Source: Incurvaria masculella
Lineage: Eukaryota > Arthropoda > Insecta > Lepidoptera > Incurvariidae
Assembly: GCA_946894095.1 (NCBI GenBank)
Contig: OX335660.1
Span: 749,001-813,000, forward strand
Length of the DNA stretch: 64,000 nucleotides
Reading direction: 5' to 3'
Shown here piece by piece: positions 21,276 to 31,911 of this stretch; the stretch's first letter is position 1, and the number at the start of each line of letters is the position of its first letter. The notes beneath the pieces are model-generated. The model saw only the letters and a program-made list of their open reading frames with translations. It did not search any database and was not told the origin of the DNA. Made by a program: the position numbers and the translations under genes.

Positions 21276-21549
21276 TACTGCAAATCATCAAACTACCCGG
21301 TTGACTAGCTGATACGAAGATTGTACGTATATGATGATTTCCGTTTCGGGTACTTTACATTAAATTCCCAACGATGCGTTGGTATTCCGGTGTCGCCCGT
21401 GGGAAAAAACGCACGTGGGACATGAAAGTGTTGATGTGTATATTTTCAGACCGGCTTGATCACCGTAGTATTATTATATCTGCTCAGTCAGGAAGACAAT
21501 GCCTCGTCCAATATGATGGCCGCAAACAGCAACAGAAGCTATCTTTTAA

Positions 21550-22090
21550 GGTGGGCCTTCCCGCTCAACTCCCCATACAAACGTGGAAAGAAGATCATGC
21601 CCATATTTCTTGTCAGAGATCCCAAATTTTGCTCAAAATAGCTTTATTTGATCGAACTAGATGTCTGATGACCATTGGCATTGTAAAATAGTGTTTGGTT
21701 TCTAAGTTATAAGGTCCGAAAGTTCGAATTTTTCGCGCGTTTTATACAATAACTTTGGAGATGGCTTAATCAACGATAAAATAAAAACATCTTAAAATGA
21801 TTAGTCATCAGACCTAGATTGTTTCATGAAGATTTATAATCAATTTGGTTTTTCTTAGATTTTTGACTACAGCGGTCGTGATTAACTTTTAACTATAAGT
21901 CGTTTTGTAATTAAATTTTTCGAAAATCTTACCAAAAAAAAACTATGCGCACTGTCTGCTTTGTGGGTATGTTGCATCCTCCTCATCACGGAGCCTGTCG
22001 TTCTCTTTGAAACAGAGAAGGTCCCAGAGCGCAATACCACGGTTTTGTACCGTGCCCGCGAATGAGTTAGTCCTGCGGGGAAGGGCCACC
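21550..22090 (-). mobile_element. TTAA-flanked MITE, copy 3
   Basis: Full length between TTAA at 21546-21549 and 22091-22094. It is the most diverged copy near its ends (GTGGGCCTTCCCG; GGGGAAGGGCCACC). Apparent open frames of up to 105 codons here are incidental. Confidence 0.75.
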
Positions 22091-22094
22091 TTAA

Positions 22095-22827
22095 GGAGTT
22101 TTTTCGTAATAACAATCGTTCAGGACCAGAATATTATAATTTATGACGTGAATGCTGCAAAGCAAAGAAGAGTTACGGCTTAAACAGCTTATGCGTGTAT
22201 TTTTATCTGAGCCCTAATGTTTCTTCACGAGGAACTAGCGGCGTACCGTAGATTATTTTTTAATCTGGTCGGAGATTTTTAAGTTGATGAATGATTAATA
22301 CATTAGGATATGAATTGGGTGCAGACAAAACAATTTATTATGCATGTAGTTTAGAACATGCCCACACCATACCTACTAGTTTCTTGTAAACACAACACCA
22401 ATAGTAATGAATATAAGTTGCGGATTAATAGTTTTCATAATTTCACGTTGATTGGTTTTCTTATAATAGCTATTAGACGTTTTGTTTAGATTAAGCTATT
22501 AAAACAATAGCGCCATCTAACGGTATTAAACTTCCAATATGATTTGGCCGTCGAAGAACTTTAAATGTTCATACGATAAAATATACCTAGAACGTTTGTC
22601 TTATCCTCAATCAAGACGTTCCGCATGAATCAGTTCCCCACCGCTTTACCCCTGCGCCCCCCCCCCCGCCCCACCCGGGGGTGGGGGGGCGGTACGGCGA
22701 GGGTGTAACGGCGCGTGCAGATAGCGGACGACTTGTTCTGTACCAAGAGGCGTGTGGACGGCTATCCAAAGTATTCACATCGCATAATCTACACAACACT
22801 CTTCAATTCAGAATGAATGGCTAATTT
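22095..22827. other. No gene; poly-C/poly-G hairpin
   Basis: Mostly AT-rich. At 22650-22693, a C-run, CCACCCGGGGGTGG and GGGGGGCGG form a GC-only hairpin. No coding evidence. Confidence 0.4.
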
Positions 22828-23111
22828 GTAGGGTTCCGTACCCCAAGGGTGTCAACGGAACCCTATTACTAAGCCTCCTATGTCCGTCCGTCCGTCCGTC
22901 TGTCTGTCTATCACAGGGCTGTATCTCATGAGCCGTAATAGGTAAGCAGCTGAAATTTTCACAGAGTGTGTATTTTTTTGACGCTATAACAACAAATTAG
23001 CTTAAATAAAAAAATATAAGGAGTTCCCCCATACAAAAAACGTTTTTTTATGGTAAATATTTTAAGATAGTACGGAACCCTTCGTGTGCGAGTCCGACTC
23101 GGCCGGTTTTC
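22828..23111 (-). mobile_element. MINE-2-like MITE
   Basis: Reverse copy from TAGGGTTCCGTACCCC to CGGCCGGTTTT. The CCGT array is short (about four units plus CTGT), and the terminal CACTTGG has been lost next to CCGGTTTT. Confidence 0.8.
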
Positions 23112-23127
23112 TTTTTATTGTAAGTCC

Positions 23128-23240
23128 GAAATTTGGCGTACGCCAGGCCTTTACAAGTTGCCCGACGACGACGCTAACGGGCTTTCGGGCTACGAAAAAC
23201 CTAACGACCGAAAACAACTCGTCAAGACAAGGCTTTGATG
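23128..23240 (-). mobile_element. LINE 3' region fragment
   Basis: The reverse complement contains GGCGTCGTCGTCGGGC-like sequence and CCTGGCGTACGCCA, matching the segment downstream of the LINE frame at 19240-19290. Directly adjacent to the MINE-2 copy. Confidence 0.45.
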
Positions 23241-23244
23241 TTGT

Positions 23245-25340
23245 GTAATTCTTTTCTAATCGCACCTTGTAAGTAATAATTTCTTAACTTTGTATTTCTT
23301 CAAACTAGCGTATGCATCCTAGCGCATACTTCACCGCAGTTTTATTCCGAAACGTGAAATCTATTTCGGCGATGGGATATTGAAAACAGCGTTATCTTCC
23401 GACGAATAGGAATAAATTTGAATTCAAAACGCGACTCCTAAATATGTATGACGCGCGAGCTCATCCATAACTTTCCACGCGATCAGTAGGGGGTTAGGGG
23501 TGTCGCAGTGTGTTCCTTAGATTATCTTTGTATTTTTTTTCTGTATCCAAACTGTGCATATGTATATATTCCTACATAAGAGATTGGTACTTACGCGCTG
23601 GTAGCTATCGCTTCGACAAAGATTGCGTTTTATGGCGATATATTTACGACACGAACACCTCTTAGTACAAGTGCAAGCCATATAATGTTGTTTGTCACGC
23701 ATGCCGCTGAAATAGCATGCGTTCCACAAAGCGAGGCATGTCAAAATGATCTAAACCTCCTCGACTCCTAATGGCTAAGCTAATATTTTATTCATGAACA
23801 TATTTATTGTTTTGTAAAACAAAAGGCGGGTGGACGTCGGCAATCTGAGAGCTTTCCATAAACACGTTATATAATTCTATAATTAACGCCTCCTAAATTT
23901 GAATTATTTACATTTTATAGCTTAGTTCTCATTACAGAACATTCACTCATTACATTATGCTGTTTGCAATTTATTCGATTCATTTTCAGATACCCGTGTC
24001 TCAGTCCCGGCCGTTTTTCTCGAATTTATCCATCGGTTTTCCCGACTATCTTAATATTTGAACCCACTGCTCACCCCTAATTAGCGTTATTTAGCGTTTT
24101 GGTAGATTATAAATGACAGAAATAATCAAGCTAAACGCAGATGCCAACCGCATTTAAAGTAGCGTAAGTGGTTATCGAGTTTTAAGTGGACCGACACTAA
24201 AAGTGGAGTTTTAAGTTTTTTAATGTAAAGAATGTATTAAACTTTAAAGGCCTTTTTTACCACCTTCGAATAAATTACTAATTACACGAATTCAACACGA
24301 AAACAGATTTTAGCACCTACTGTAAGTGCTAATCACTGGTTAAAGAACCCATTGTAAACTAATCTGCTCGATTATCGATGTCGAGCTTCTTTCGATTGAG
24401 TGCCTAATCAGGCAGCGAGGTTTGACGGTGGAGGTTGGTGAATGTTGAAATCTCTAATCCTTGAGTGCAGGCAATCAAATCAATCAAAGTTCGTGTGAAC
24501 TTGCCAAGTCAGTAGTTTCATAAAGCTATCTAATTCCGCATGAAGTGCCCAAATCAGTCATATCCACAAAGCAAAAAAAGGCCCTGTGAAGTCAAAGTCA
24601 TAAAAACAAAATCGCAATGAATAATAACACACCGAACATCAAAGAAAACTCTCAAATTCACAGAGTCAGGGAAGTGATACTGTGCTTAGCATTTGACATC
24701 TCCTTTGACAGCCGCCTAGACAATCGCATCGAAATGGTTCTTTGTTCGGAATATTTTCATTATGCTATACATAAATAAGATGTTTAATATATCGATTATG
24801 TTACGGAAAAACATATCACAACGTAACAAATTTATTTCCGAAACAACGTCATTTTGTCAGGATGCAGGGTTTGTTGAAGAGCACTTGATACAAGTTTATT
24901 AAAGACCTAGAGCCCAATGAAAGCTTCAAGAAAGCTGTGAAAAAATACTTTTCTAATAAATTACACTAACTTTCTAACTACTTTCTATTTATATTAAGGT
25001 TCTAACTATGCTATTCATGTTACACAAACAGAATAAACTGTATTGTAACAGCGATGCAACAGGTTTATACTTAGTGAATGTAATGTTCTTTTGGGAAATA
25101 AAATATTCGTTAACGTGAAAACAGATCATCTAGGCAACGTAAACCTTGTAGTAAGGTGTGGATTACATTGTCTATGGTTAATCACCAGGTTGTGCTTTGT
25201 AATATCCATTTAGTTTAATCAAAAGTTTTTATCACCACTTAGAGATAGCTTCTGGTGAGCTAGGGATCTTAATGGCAAGATGGTGACAAAAGCCCTAAGC
25301 TAATTGTTGATACGTTTACAAATGCAAGCAAAACGAATAC
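23245..25340. other. No recognised feature
   Basis: Two kilobases of mainly AT-rich DNA. A piece at 24105-24185 (ATAATCAAGCTAAACGCAG) resembles 34985-35050 and may be an old shared repeat. No tRNA, long open frame or terminal repeat was seen. Confidence 0.3.
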
Positions 25341-25344
25341 ATGA

Positions 25345-25435
25345 ATTCTTTATTGTGCAATATAGAAAACAAATAGAATTACAAGAACAATTCAAAACAA
25401 CAAAATACTCGCACAAAGGCGGACTTATATTCATA
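25345..25435 (-). mobile_element. LINE 3' untranslated remnant
   Basis: TTCTTTATTGTGCAATATAG on the left and GCACAAAGGCGGACTTAT on the right form the inverse of the AAGTCCGCCTTTGTGC / TTGCACAATAAAG 3' UTR arrangement of lepidopteran LINEs. Confidence 0.5.
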
Positions 25436-25670
25436 TAATACATATTCATATCGGTAATTAAATACGAGCTATTAATTATAACAATGAGCCGATAACCACG
25501 AAATAAGCAGAATCAAGTAAGTAATAATGCGTCGGTGCGTACTAAAATCGATATGAAATATTATCAATTAAGCGAAGCGGCTGCCGGGCGGAGTATTATC
25601 ACGATCTGCGAGAATCGCTTGGAAGTGTTAGCGCATGACAAATGGTTCAAGTTTGGGCGCGGGTCGAGAT

Positions 25671-25748
25671 TAGTGCTGGGCGGGCGGCGCGGAGGTTGCT
25701 GGGCGGCGGCTGGGCGGGGCGGGGCGGGGTAGGGGAGGCGGCGGCGGA
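25671..25748 (+). other. G-rich tract, quadruplex-prone
   Basis: Many GGG/GGGG runs with short spacers (GGGCGGGGCGGGGCGGGG). This composition favours G-quadruplex formation. It sits in a GC-rich island of about 150 bp with no open frame of note. Confidence 0.5.
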
Positions 25749-25992
25749 ACGCGCTTGATTAAACACCGGTAATCTGCTAGCGGTAAGCGGGCGGTTACAT
25801 GCCGCGCTCTTTGAACTTAATCATTAGCTTAATGGCGAAGCAGCACTCAGAACGGGAAAGACGGTCTATACAAAAACATTGTTGAGTTATTAATAAGGAG
25901 AAACAATTAATTTGAGTTTCAGCGACATCTACATCTGAAGCATTGTAATCAGATTTTGGGAATAATCTGAAAAAGTATTGTTCGTGACATTC

Positions 25993-26064
25993 GTCGGAAG
26001 CAGGATTGAACCTGCGACCTTTGGATTACATGTCCACTGCTCAAACCAACTGAGCTATCCCTAC
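25993..26064 (-). tRNA. tRNA-Thr-like gene or SINE head (TGT)
   Basis: A 72-base cloverleaf on the minus strand: acceptor GTAGGGA/TTCCGAC pairs 6 of 7, D stem GCTC/GAGC is perfect, anticodon stem pairs 4 of 5 with loop CATGTAA (anticodon TGT), and T stem GCAGG/CCTGC is perfect. The T loop has six bases (TTCAAT), one short, and position 33 is A instead of U. These defects argue for a pseudogene or tRNA-derived SINE promoter rather than a working tRNA. Confidence 0.55.
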
Positions 26065-26069
26065 AATTA

Positions 26070-26560
26070 ATTGTTGACAGTTATTTTGTTTGATTTGACA
26101 GCTTACTTACTGTCGGCGTAAATACGTACGGAAAGCGTAAATACGGAAAGTACTACTTTCCGTTAGTCTTAGTTTCTGTTGCGTCTATTTATCTCAGCCT
26201 AGGAGCTTAGAAACGATATCGAAGTCATGTAAGCCTTGCCTTATCGCACGGCCTATTGTCCTTATGATGTTTTAATGGGTCGGTCGGCTGCAATACTCAA
26301 TACGTATGTGCTATCGGCGGCGCAGCTAACTAACTGTTAGAAGCTTAATTTGGGTTAATCTGAGGTTAACTTAATCTACACCCGATTAACTGGTATCTCG
26401 GCGGGCTCTAATGCTGCGAAGGTAGAAATTTATGTAGAGTGGAATTAAATTTGTGAATGTGAGATTGTCGATCTTTCGTTGTGTCGCCATAGGGCTCGAT
26501 TTCGTGTGAACGCTTTTAGGGCACTACAGTTTGAATGCTGACATTAATAGGTAATTATGC
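26070..26560. other. No recognised feature
   Basis: Balanced base composition with short ATACGGAAAG repeats near 26125-26150. Nothing coding or mobile was recognised. Confidence 0.3.
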
Positions 26561-26562
26561 AA

Positions 26563-26736
26563 ATTTTTCGGTCCAAAGCCGATCGCTAAGGGCTGGTATT
26601 TCGGGAAGCTTTTTGCTGCTTCCTCGTTTTAAAAATTATGTTTGCTTAATTTTGTTTTTATTTTTGTTGCAGGTACGGAAGCTTTGCGAGGGTCATCTCA
26701 CACGGGGGTAATGTAACTCGTGCAAAGCATGACATT
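26563..26736 (+). repeat. 174-bp dispersed repeat, copy 2
   Basis: Matches 4743-4916 with only scattered substitutions, including the acceptor-like TTTTTGTTGCAG followed by GTACGGAAGC. Flanks are unrelated, which fits a mobile unit of unknown type. Confidence 0.7.
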
Positions 26737-26837
26737 TTTTTAATTGATATATTAAGCGTTTTTAAACGAAGTGTGTTTGTTTACGGAATGTTTTCCATTA
26801 ATGTGGTTAACAAATCAAAAGTTTGTTTATACTTTTA

Positions 26838-27380
26838 TTCCGGGAGGTCACGACATTTTTGGTCACGATAATGTAAATGGCTGAATTTCGGTTCACAGGT
26901 TAGATACCAACTCTCTGATGCTAAATATGTCGGTCTGCCTGCGCCAAGTGGTTGCGTTATCTAGATTGGCTATATAAAATAGATGTTGGTCTGATGAATA
27001 TACATATTTTCTAGAAACATTGAAACCTATTGATTATGCAACAATAACCAGTCAGTTTTTTAATTATATACTTAAATATACATAAAGTTATATCTGTAAC
27101 CTAAATCGCCTATAACTACGAAATGCAACCAAAGATTTGTTCAGTTTTTATACTGCTAAGCAAGTATGTACTGATACTTTCATGCTTCGTCATTTGCATT
27201 CATTGACCTTATCATATTTATTTTTTGTCACCATAACTACTTTCGCAGGCGCCGTATCTACGTAACGCGACCACTTGGCGAAGGCAGACCGACACATTTA
27301 GCTTCAGAGGTTTGGTATTTATCCTGTGAACCCAGTTTCAGCCATTTACGTTATCGTTACCATTTTCGTCGCGACCTCCT
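26838..27380 (+). mobile_element. Long-arm fold-back MITE, copy A
   Basis: Terminal inverted repeats of about 125 bp start GGGAGGTCACGAC on the left and mirror GTCGCGACCTCC on the right. Both arms carry CTGTGAACC/GGTTCACAGG and GCGCCAAGTGGTTGCGTTA-like blocks. The unique middle is about 280 bp with no open frame. No clear TSD. Confidence 0.7.
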
Positions 27381-27384
27381 AGTC

Positions 27385-27950
27385 TATTTGTTTACCAAGC
27401 CCTTCACGAAGACATTGGACGTTGCTCTACGTTGCCGAATTACGAGTTTACGAATATTGTGTAGACTTACACTCCGGACACTTTCATTCATTTAGTCGTC
27501 ACTAATTTTATTTCATTTACCTTAAGAGGATAATAAGGTGATCAGGTTCCATACAAAGGTTCGTGCCTGTTTCCTCAGTCCAATTAAGAAATAGTTTTCT
27601 GATATTTTGCTGATTGTATGTTTTTTTATACATTAACTTAACCAAAAGCAATGAGGAATCGACTGCGTTATAAGAAATATTAATTAAAGGTTAGCACAAG
27701 TAAATATTGGATGGATGCATGAAGAATACAATCCGGATTCCCTGATCGTACCGCATCGGCCGTGGCTGACTACTCCTGGGAGTAGGATTTTACGTATGTA
27801 ACTAAAGCGGATGAAAGGATAGATATAGTTCTCGTATGTTATCTCAGTTATATGATACGGAGAGAGGTTGTAGGATATTGGCTGGGCTCTCGAGATTTGC
27901 CGCTGGCACAGATAAACAAGGAGACGTGCCATCTAGAGAGCCTAAATAAA
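27385..27950. other. Spacer between the fold-back copies
   Basis: Unique AT-rich sequence. An 82-codon minus-strand frame at 27684-27932 has no recognised motif. Confidence 0.3.
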
Positions 27951-27952
27951 TT

Positions 27953-28488
27953 GTAATGATAACGTAAATTGCTGAAACTGGGTTCACAGGATAGAGACCA
28001 ACCCTCTGAAGCTAAATGTGTCCGTCTGTCTGCGCCAAGTTATTGCGTTACCTATATAAGGCGCCCGAATAGATATACAGTTATCGTTACAAAAAAATAG
28101 TACAATAAGGTAAATTGCTGCAAATAACGAAGCATAAAAGTATGCATACTTGCTTAGTAAAACCAAAACTGAACAAATGTTTTGTTGCATTTCGAAGATA
28201 TAGGCGATTTAGGTTACAGATATAATTTAAGCTATATTTAATTATTTAATAAAAACATCGGTTTTTTATTGCTGTATAATAAGTAGGTATCAATATTTCC
28301 AGACAATCCGTATATTCATCAGCAGGTGCATACCAACGTATAATTCGTAAAGCCAATCTAGCCAACGCAACCACTTGGCGCAGGCAGGCCGACATACTTA
28401 TCATCAGAGGGTTGGTCTATAACATGTGAACCCAGATTCGCGCAATTACCTTATCGTGACCAAAAAATGTCGTCACCTCCCGGAATAA
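27953..28488 (-). mobile_element. Long-arm fold-back MITE, copy B
   Basis: Inverted relative to copy A: its right arm (ending GTCACCTCCCGGAAT) matches the left arm of A, and its left arm matches the right arm of A. The middle is the reverse complement of A's. A and B together form a large inverted repeat about 570 bp apart. Confidence 0.7.
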
Positions 28489-28494
28489 TGATAC

Positions 28495-28850
28495 ACAAAT
28501 CATTTTTCATACTGCGAAGTCGCAAAGCGACAACATGTCACTTCTGCTTCGTTTTCCCTCCTGTGGGCGCCGGCTGCGGGTCCTGGCCCGAGGTGGGTCC
28601 CGCGCGGCCGGTAAGCGATCCGATCGGCGCTGCTCTCATTTCCTGGAGGGAAGGTCGGGCCTCCAGGCGCGGCCCGACTCCTCCAGTTACTTCATTAAAA
28701 CAAACGGACTTCGAATTAAAATGCATAACATCGCCAAACCCCTGTACGCTATCGGTGTTGGGTGTCCGAGGGCACATCTGGGGAGAATTTTTTATTTATT
28801 TAATTTTAAGTTTAAGTTATAAGTTTTAGACAGGCAGCATATGCTGATGC
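28495..28850. other. GC-rich open-frame segment, unassigned
   Basis: Open in three frames (120, 95 and 79 codons across 28467-28829), which indicates stop-poor GC-rich sequence rather than a proven gene. Might be retroelement coding sequence, but no motif is identifiable. Confidence 0.25.
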
Positions 28851-28924
28851 GTCTCAATCCAGTGTTTAACTTGATAAATTTAGTTGCTAAGTGGTTTTAT
28901 TTTTTGTTATTTTTCTTTACATTC

Positions 28925-29030
28925 GATTTTTTTATAAGGTTATCCAGTCTATTTTTAAATTAGTTGGTGGTCGTAGCGTTGATCACATCCTCTGGGAGTT
29001 TATTCCATGCCTCTACTACTCGGTATGGTA
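28925..29030 (-). pseudogene. CR1-like LINE C-terminal fragment
   Basis: The minus strand encodes PYRVVEAWNKLPEDVINA, the RVV..WN.LP.DVV block found near the C-terminus of CR1-type reverse transcriptases, followed shortly by a stop. Only this last piece survives. Confidence 0.55.
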
Positions 29031-29034
29031 GGGT

Positions 29035-29225
29035 AATGGACTAATTTTCTTTCATTTATTGTAAAAATGCATACCTTTTTGAACCTATAAGAAACATATA
29101 AAAATACAGTCATTGAGAACGGAATAAACAACAAAAGTGCACAAAGGCGGAATTATCAACGCGAGTAATTGGTTCCAGCCAATCCTTGGGGGATGTATGT
29201 ATATCTGTGGGGACGTGTGTGTTAG
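29035..29225 (-). mobile_element. LINE 3' untranslated remnant
   Basis: TTTCTTTCATTTATTGTAAA and GTGCACAAAGGCGGAATTA mirror the 3' UTR motifs noted near 25345. It is flanked by the CR1 fragment but belongs to a different element family. Confidence 0.45.
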
Positions 29226-29267
29226 ATGCAACACAAACCATACATTTTACTTTCATTGATCATTGAT

Positions 29268-29630
29268 GAGGTACCCGGCTCCGCTCGCATCAATGTAATT
29301 TTGGACTGATGTCGGGCCTGGATATTATATGAGTTACCCATACAAACTTTCATCCCCTATTTCAGCCTAACGTGTAGCCTGTGACCTTCTCCATGGTCCG
29401 GACTATCTCTGTACCGAAATTCATAAAAATTGGTTCAACGGTTTAGGCATGAAACACCATAGTTAATTAAATGTCTGTTTTTTTTTTCTTCCATATTGAA
29501 ATTAAGTTTGCTACATTTTACGCCTTGGTTTTCTGTTATGTAAAATGTATGTATTTGTCAAATAAATAAATAAATAAAATAAATAAAACAACAGATAGAC
29601 AGAGTTATAATATTAGTTTGGATAGTATGG
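29268..29630 (-). mobile_element. Degenerate Helitron remnant
   Basis: Read on the minus strand it begins ACTAATATTATAACTCTGTC and ends GCGGAGCCGGGTACC, both shared with the Helitron at 61485-62433. The terminal CTAG is lost. A LINE tail (29489-29588) is inserted in it. Confidence 0.5.
29489..29588 (+). mobile_element. LINE tail inserted in Helitron remnant
   Basis: CATTTTACGCCTTGG, TTTTCTGTTATGTAAAATG and a terminal AAATAAATAAATAAATAAA run. It divides the otherwise continuous Helitron sequence. Confidence 0.5.
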
Positions 29631-29644
29631 ATTCTTTCACTTAA

Positions 29645-30185
29645 GGTGGCCCATCCCGATCATCTCCCCATACAAAAGGGGAAAGAAGATCACGCCTATA
29701 TTTCTTGTCAGAGATCCAAAATTTTGTTTAAAAAGCTTTATTTGATCAAACTAGATGTCTGATGACCATTGGCATTGTAAAATTGTGTTTGGTTTCTAAG
29801 TTATAAGGTCCGAAAGTTCGAATTTTTCGCGCGTTTTATACAATAACTTTGGTGGTCGATTACGCAATGATAAAGTAAAAACATTTTAAAAAGATTAGTC
29901 ATCAGACATAGCTTATTTAATCAAGATTTATAATCTATTTGGTTTTTGTTAGATTTTTGACTACAGCGGTCGTGGTTTACTTTTAGCTATAAGTCGTTTT
30001 GAAATCAAAATTTTCGTAAATCTTACCAAATCATACACTATGCACATTGTCTTTTTTGTGGACATGTTGCATCTTTCTCATCACGGAGCCTATCTTATTC
30101 TTTGAAACACAGAAGGTCCCAGAGCGCAACAGCACGGTTTTGTACCGTGCTCGCGAATGAGTTAGGCCCGCCGGGTTGGGCCACC
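29645..30185 (-). mobile_element. TTAA-flanked MITE, copy 4
   Basis: Complete between TTAA at 29641-29644 and 30186-30189, with well-preserved ends GGTGGCCCATCCCG and GGGTTGGGCCACC. It is among the least disrupted of the four copies. Confidence 0.8.
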
Positions 30186-30268
30186 TTAAGAGGGCCGAAA
30201 GAAGAGACGCAAACATCGAGAACGAACGGTATTCAGTAGAATGTGGGTTGTTTAAAAGGCGATTTTAC

Positions 30269-30690
30269 CTGTAACCGCGTCACTAGATACAACTCGAAGA
30301 ATCTCTCTCGAGACGGCAGCACACCAGTTCCTCAACACGCGATCGAGTGCGTCTAACGACCCGCGACTCTGTCACTCTCGTGTTACGGTCGCACCACCTC
30401 CCCTCTCGGCGAGAAGTCGCTCGTTCGGACGCGCCAGAGGAGACGCGCCGAAATATTATTCGCCCGCAATCGGGATTCTTCCTCTCCAGCGGCCTCGGGA
30501 GCGGCCGGGTCGCGGGGAGCGGAAAGTAATCTAAGTTTGCGACGCGTCCGTCCAATTTTCTGGACAATTGCATCCGGAGGTGGAGGTGTGCTCCGTGCGT
30601 GGCGGAGGGCTCCACTGGGCGGCGGCGCGACGGCGATGAGCGGCGAGGTAGCGACGCTACGGCGATGAGGAGAGACACCGTGTTGTTATT
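30269..30690 (-). other. Candidate non-coding first exon
   Basis: A 400-bp CpG-rich block unlike the flanking AT-rich DNA. On the minus strand it ends GTTACAG followed by GTAAAATC, a good 5' splice site (intron from 30268). The longest minus frame with an ATG runs to a TAG just before the donor and is Arg-rich, as expected from composition. Best read as a 5' UTR exon/promoter of an unknown gene to the left, but a chance GC island remains possible. Confidence 0.35.
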
Positions 30691-30804
30691 GTAGTAACAT
30701 TAGTAACTTTATTAGTTGTAAGTAACTTAAACTGAGGGTTGCTGTTTCTATTGTTCTTTGTTATTTGCCTTAATCTGTTCTACCAAGGAATCGTGTGGCA
30801 ATAG

Positions 30805-30978
30805 CATTTAGATCTAAGTATGTATTTCATAATTGTGGACGGAAAAATATGTTATGTAAACCCGTGAAGTTTCTTTGCGGGTTCTTCTTTACTGGGTTGA
30901 TCGAATCCGCGGATCTTTTTGACGTAACTTGGTGTAGTTTGACTACCAAAAAGTTTAAATTAATGAAATGAAATGAAT
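30805..30978 (+). mobile_element. Retroelement 3' end with ATGAA tail, copy 2
   Basis: Differs from 5848-6028 at only a few positions. Ends AAATTAATGAAATGAAATGAA. The high identity implies both copies are fairly young. Confidence 0.6.
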
Positions 30979-31084
30979 TGTTGTATACCAAGACGGGCTT
31001 TCAAGTCGGAGACTTCTGCATCGACACAGTTCATTCTGTTAATATCTTAAGCTTAAGGTCGGCCCGTAAGCATCAGAAAATTTG

Positions 31085-31406
31085 GCCTCCCATACAAATG
31101 TAGTTGTCTAATATTTTGAAAACCACTGTTCCAACTTACTAGATATTTGGTATCTAATATTAAGCTACAAATATCCGTGTCTGCATGTCTTTGTTTTTTC
31201 GATACATTTATTCTGGGTCAAACCACAGAGAAAACAAAATTCGTATGAAGATTTTCTTTTTGCTTTCATTTCATTCGGATTGGAAATTTAAAAATAACAA
31301 AAGCTTGCAGACACAGATATTTGTTACCTGACATTAGATATTAAATATCAATTTAATTGGAATAGCGGTTCCCAAATGATTAGTAAACTACGTTGGTATG
31401 GGGAGT
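31085..31406. mobile_element. Fold-back MITE with ~105-bp arms
   Basis: The left arm starts CCTCCCATACAAATGTAG and the right arm mirrors it (CTACGTTGGTATGGGGAG). The arms pair at roughly three quarters of positions, including ACAAATATCCGTGTCTGCA against its diverged inverse. The ~110-bp middle is unique. Non-coding. Confidence 0.6.
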
Positions 31407-31431
31407 ATCTAAGCCTTGTGCATTATTTAAG

Positions 31432-31767
31432 CACAACCACTTCCTTTCTCTTTCTGAGTTGGATAAGTGCATTTCGTCACGAATGCGAGCTGTTCCATGG
31501 TTCGGAATGCATGTAAAAATGTCCCCTTCCCCTACTAGGTGGTAGAGTTGAAGCTCGTTTCGGTTGGTACCAACGCATTGGATGAAAAGATGGTCGAAGC
31601 GTCAATAAAAAAATGTCCGTGTTTTTAATCCAGTTCAATGTAGCCGTGCTCATAGAGGGAAGGCCCTGGCATGGTACCGAATTCTTTCGCGAATGTGGTG
31701 TATTGGCTTATATCATTACGGTAGTTGTGTGGTATTAGCCATCCGTGAAAGGTGACATAAAAAAAAT
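31432..31767 (+). mobile_element. SINE, head-truncated
   Basis: Starts within the region after box B (CCACTTCCTTTCTCTTTCTG) and keeps the whole body to GGTGACATAAAAAAAA. The tRNA-related head has been lost or is too diverged to see. Confidence 0.7.
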
Positions 31768-31799
31768 CACCAAATCTCGATTTCTTTGTCGAGTTGTAA

Positions 31800-31910
31800 T
31801 TTTTTTTTATGGAACTAGACATCAGAAATAATGTCCTATGTGAGAGTTATCCTTATATTGAATGATTACGTTGAACTGAACGGTAAACACGGACAACTTT
31901 CAACTATTGA
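31800..31910 (-). mobile_element. SINE 3' fragment
   Basis: An oligo-T run, then TTATGGAACTAGACATC and AACTGAACGGTAAACACGGA, the inverse of the SINE tail region. It lies tail-to-tail with the SINE on its left, separated by about 30 bp. Confidence 0.5.
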
Positions 31911-31911
31911 C

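Noticed and set aside
28467..28829. 120-codon frame as a protein gene
   Set aside because: Three frames on both strands are open together, which fits composition. It also starts inside a MITE arm.
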